From Staphylococcus lloydii (GTDB lineage Bacteria > Bacillota > Bacilli > Staphylococcales > Staphylococcaceae), in NCBI RefSeq assembly GCF_015775975.1, contig NZ_CP064056.1, positions 2,480,001 through 2,544,000 of the forward strand: a stretch of DNA of 64,000 nt, in the 5' to 3' direction. Each line of letters starts with the position of its first letter. Position 1 is the stretch's first letter. Made by a program: the position numbers and the translations under genes. Shown one piece after another: positions 63,417-64,000 of this stretch. Below the pieces are notes generated by a model, which was not told the DNA's origin, searched no databases, and saw only the letters and a program-made list of their open reading frames with translations.

Positions 63417-63451
63417 CAAAAAAGCTTATCTCACAAATAGTGAAATAAGCT
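63417..63451 (-). terminator. Terminator of the MFS gene at the right edge
   Basis: The stem AGCTTATCTCAC/GTGAAATAAGCT (one mismatch, 5-base loop) is followed by six T on minus, 18 bases past the stop. Confidence 0.85.
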
Positions 63452-63469
63452 GCTTAAAATCGTCATATA

Positions 63470-64000
63470 TTATTTTACGTTTAACGTCTGTTCTATCGTT
63501 TTATTTTTACCTGCGCCAGCACCAATTATCGTAATAGCAAGTGCAGTAATTAATAATATACTTAGCGACAATATCCAACTACCTGAAATATCGTGTAAGA
63601 TACCGAAGAACAATGGCCCTATTGCCGCAAACAAATAGCCGACCGATTGAGACATGCCGGATAGCTTAGCAGCAGTTGTACCTTGTTCTGCTCTTAAACT
63701 GAAAAATGTATTCACAAGACCGAAGGCTAACCCACTAGCAACTCCAATTAGGATCGCCGATAATAATGCCCAAGTTGGTTCGAGCATCATAATTACAACA
63801 CCAATGACAAATAATGCACCTGTACCTAATGTCAACGCGTATTGAGATTGCATTTTAGTAGCAATAATCGGTGTAATAAATGTTAATGGTATAATAGCAA
63901 TTTGTAATATTGATAAATATAATCCCGCTTTATCTAATGCGAACCCTTGGCTATTTAAATATTCTGGTAACCAGTTAATTAATGAATAGAAAATTAGCGA
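63470..64000 (-). CDS. MFS transporter, cyanate permease (CynX/YycB)-like, N-terminus off window
   Basis: 177 codons are inside the window, reading from 64000 to the stop at 63470, with the frame open at the edge. The segment INWLPEYLNSQGFALDKAGLYLSILQ and KLSGMSQSVGYLFAAIGPLFFGILHDISGSW are typical of the C-terminal half of CynX-type major facilitator proteins. About half of the protein (N-terminal helices) is missing. Substrate is uncertain. Confidence 0.85.
   Translation of the reverse strand, partial: SLIFYSLINWLPEYLNSQGFALDKAGLYLSILQIAIIPLTFITPIIATKMQSQYALTLGTGALFVIGVVIMMLEPTWALLSAILIGVASGLAFGLVNTFFSLRAEQGTTAAKLSGMSQSVGYLFAAIGPLFFGILHDISGSWILSLSILLITALAITIIGAGAGKNKTIEQTLNVK

Noticed and set aside
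1..64000. CRISPR array, rRNA or tRNA genes
   Set aside because: No regularly spaced repeats and no recognisable tRNA cloverleaf or rRNA segment were seen by reading; a dedicated scan was not possible.

Overview
The window is a low-GC Firmicutes chromosome segment, and everything recognisable is staphylococcal: the rpsF-ssb-rpsR block, ychF with DUF951 and mscS, a solo parB without parA, a T-box-led metICFE operon, a MepB/YjdF pair, an Fst-type toxin, an IS431-like transposase remnant and CidA/LrgA-LrgB proteins. I cannot name the species; the gene content suggests a coagulase-negative staphylococcus. Both edges cut genes: a D-serine/D-alanine/glycine-type permease on the left and an MFS permease on the right.

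Layout. 0-7.2 kb: permease, SRPBCC protein, HxlR regulator, a four-gene export operon matching Bacillus yknWXYZ, and a HAD phosphatase. 7.2-8.5 kb: yjdF and mepB, each preceded by a copy of the same ~125-nt leader, probably yjdF-motif riboswitches. 8.6-14.8 kb: small membrane proteins, a Cse60-like protein, two alpha/beta hydrolases, a Crp/Fnr regulator, a broken DJ-1/PfpI gene and alkaline phosphatase. 14.8-22.2 kb is a decayed accessory zone: IS6-family transposase remnant, permease tail, GNAT, resolvase with internal stops, phzF remnant, three unrecognised minus-strand genes, an Fst toxin with its antisense RNA, and a SpoIIM-type small-membrane-protein cluster.

22.3-28.3 kb is core: rpsR-ssb-rpsF (with an S6:S18 leader), a GH25 lysozyme, an HExxH protein, a small secreted basic protein, ychF, DUF951 and mscS. 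28.6-52.5 kb is a metabolic block lying between mscS and parB, which are neighbours in many Firmicutes. It holds oxidoreductases, a MerR/LtrA pair (ltrA broken by a 19-bp duplication), a LysR-controlled sulfate-ester locus (TauE exporter, MFS sugar porter, sulfatase and its formylglycine-generating enzyme), a TetR-linked operon with two ACMSD-family amidohydrolases, an ABC transporter, formate dehydrogenase with an attenuator-like leader, an SGNH esterase, a CidA/LrgA-LrgB pair and a stress SDR.

52.6-64 kb: parB, the Met T-box and metI-metC-metF-metE plus a cyclase-family gene, a TM2 protein, a parS-like site, a CstA transporter with a cre box, and the start of an MFS gene.

How the genes work together. 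The clearest coherent system is the sulfatase locus: uptake by the MFS porter, desulfation by a Cys-type sulfatase matured by the adjacent FGE, and a candidate sulfur-oxyanion exporter, under a CysL-like regulator and a cre-overlapped promoter. The met operon is a complete transsulfuration and methionine-synthesis unit under T-box control. RNA-level control is frequent here: two yjdF-like leaders, the S6:S18 leader, the Met T-box, the Fst antisense RNA and the fdh leader. No rRNA, tRNA or CRISPR array was seen.
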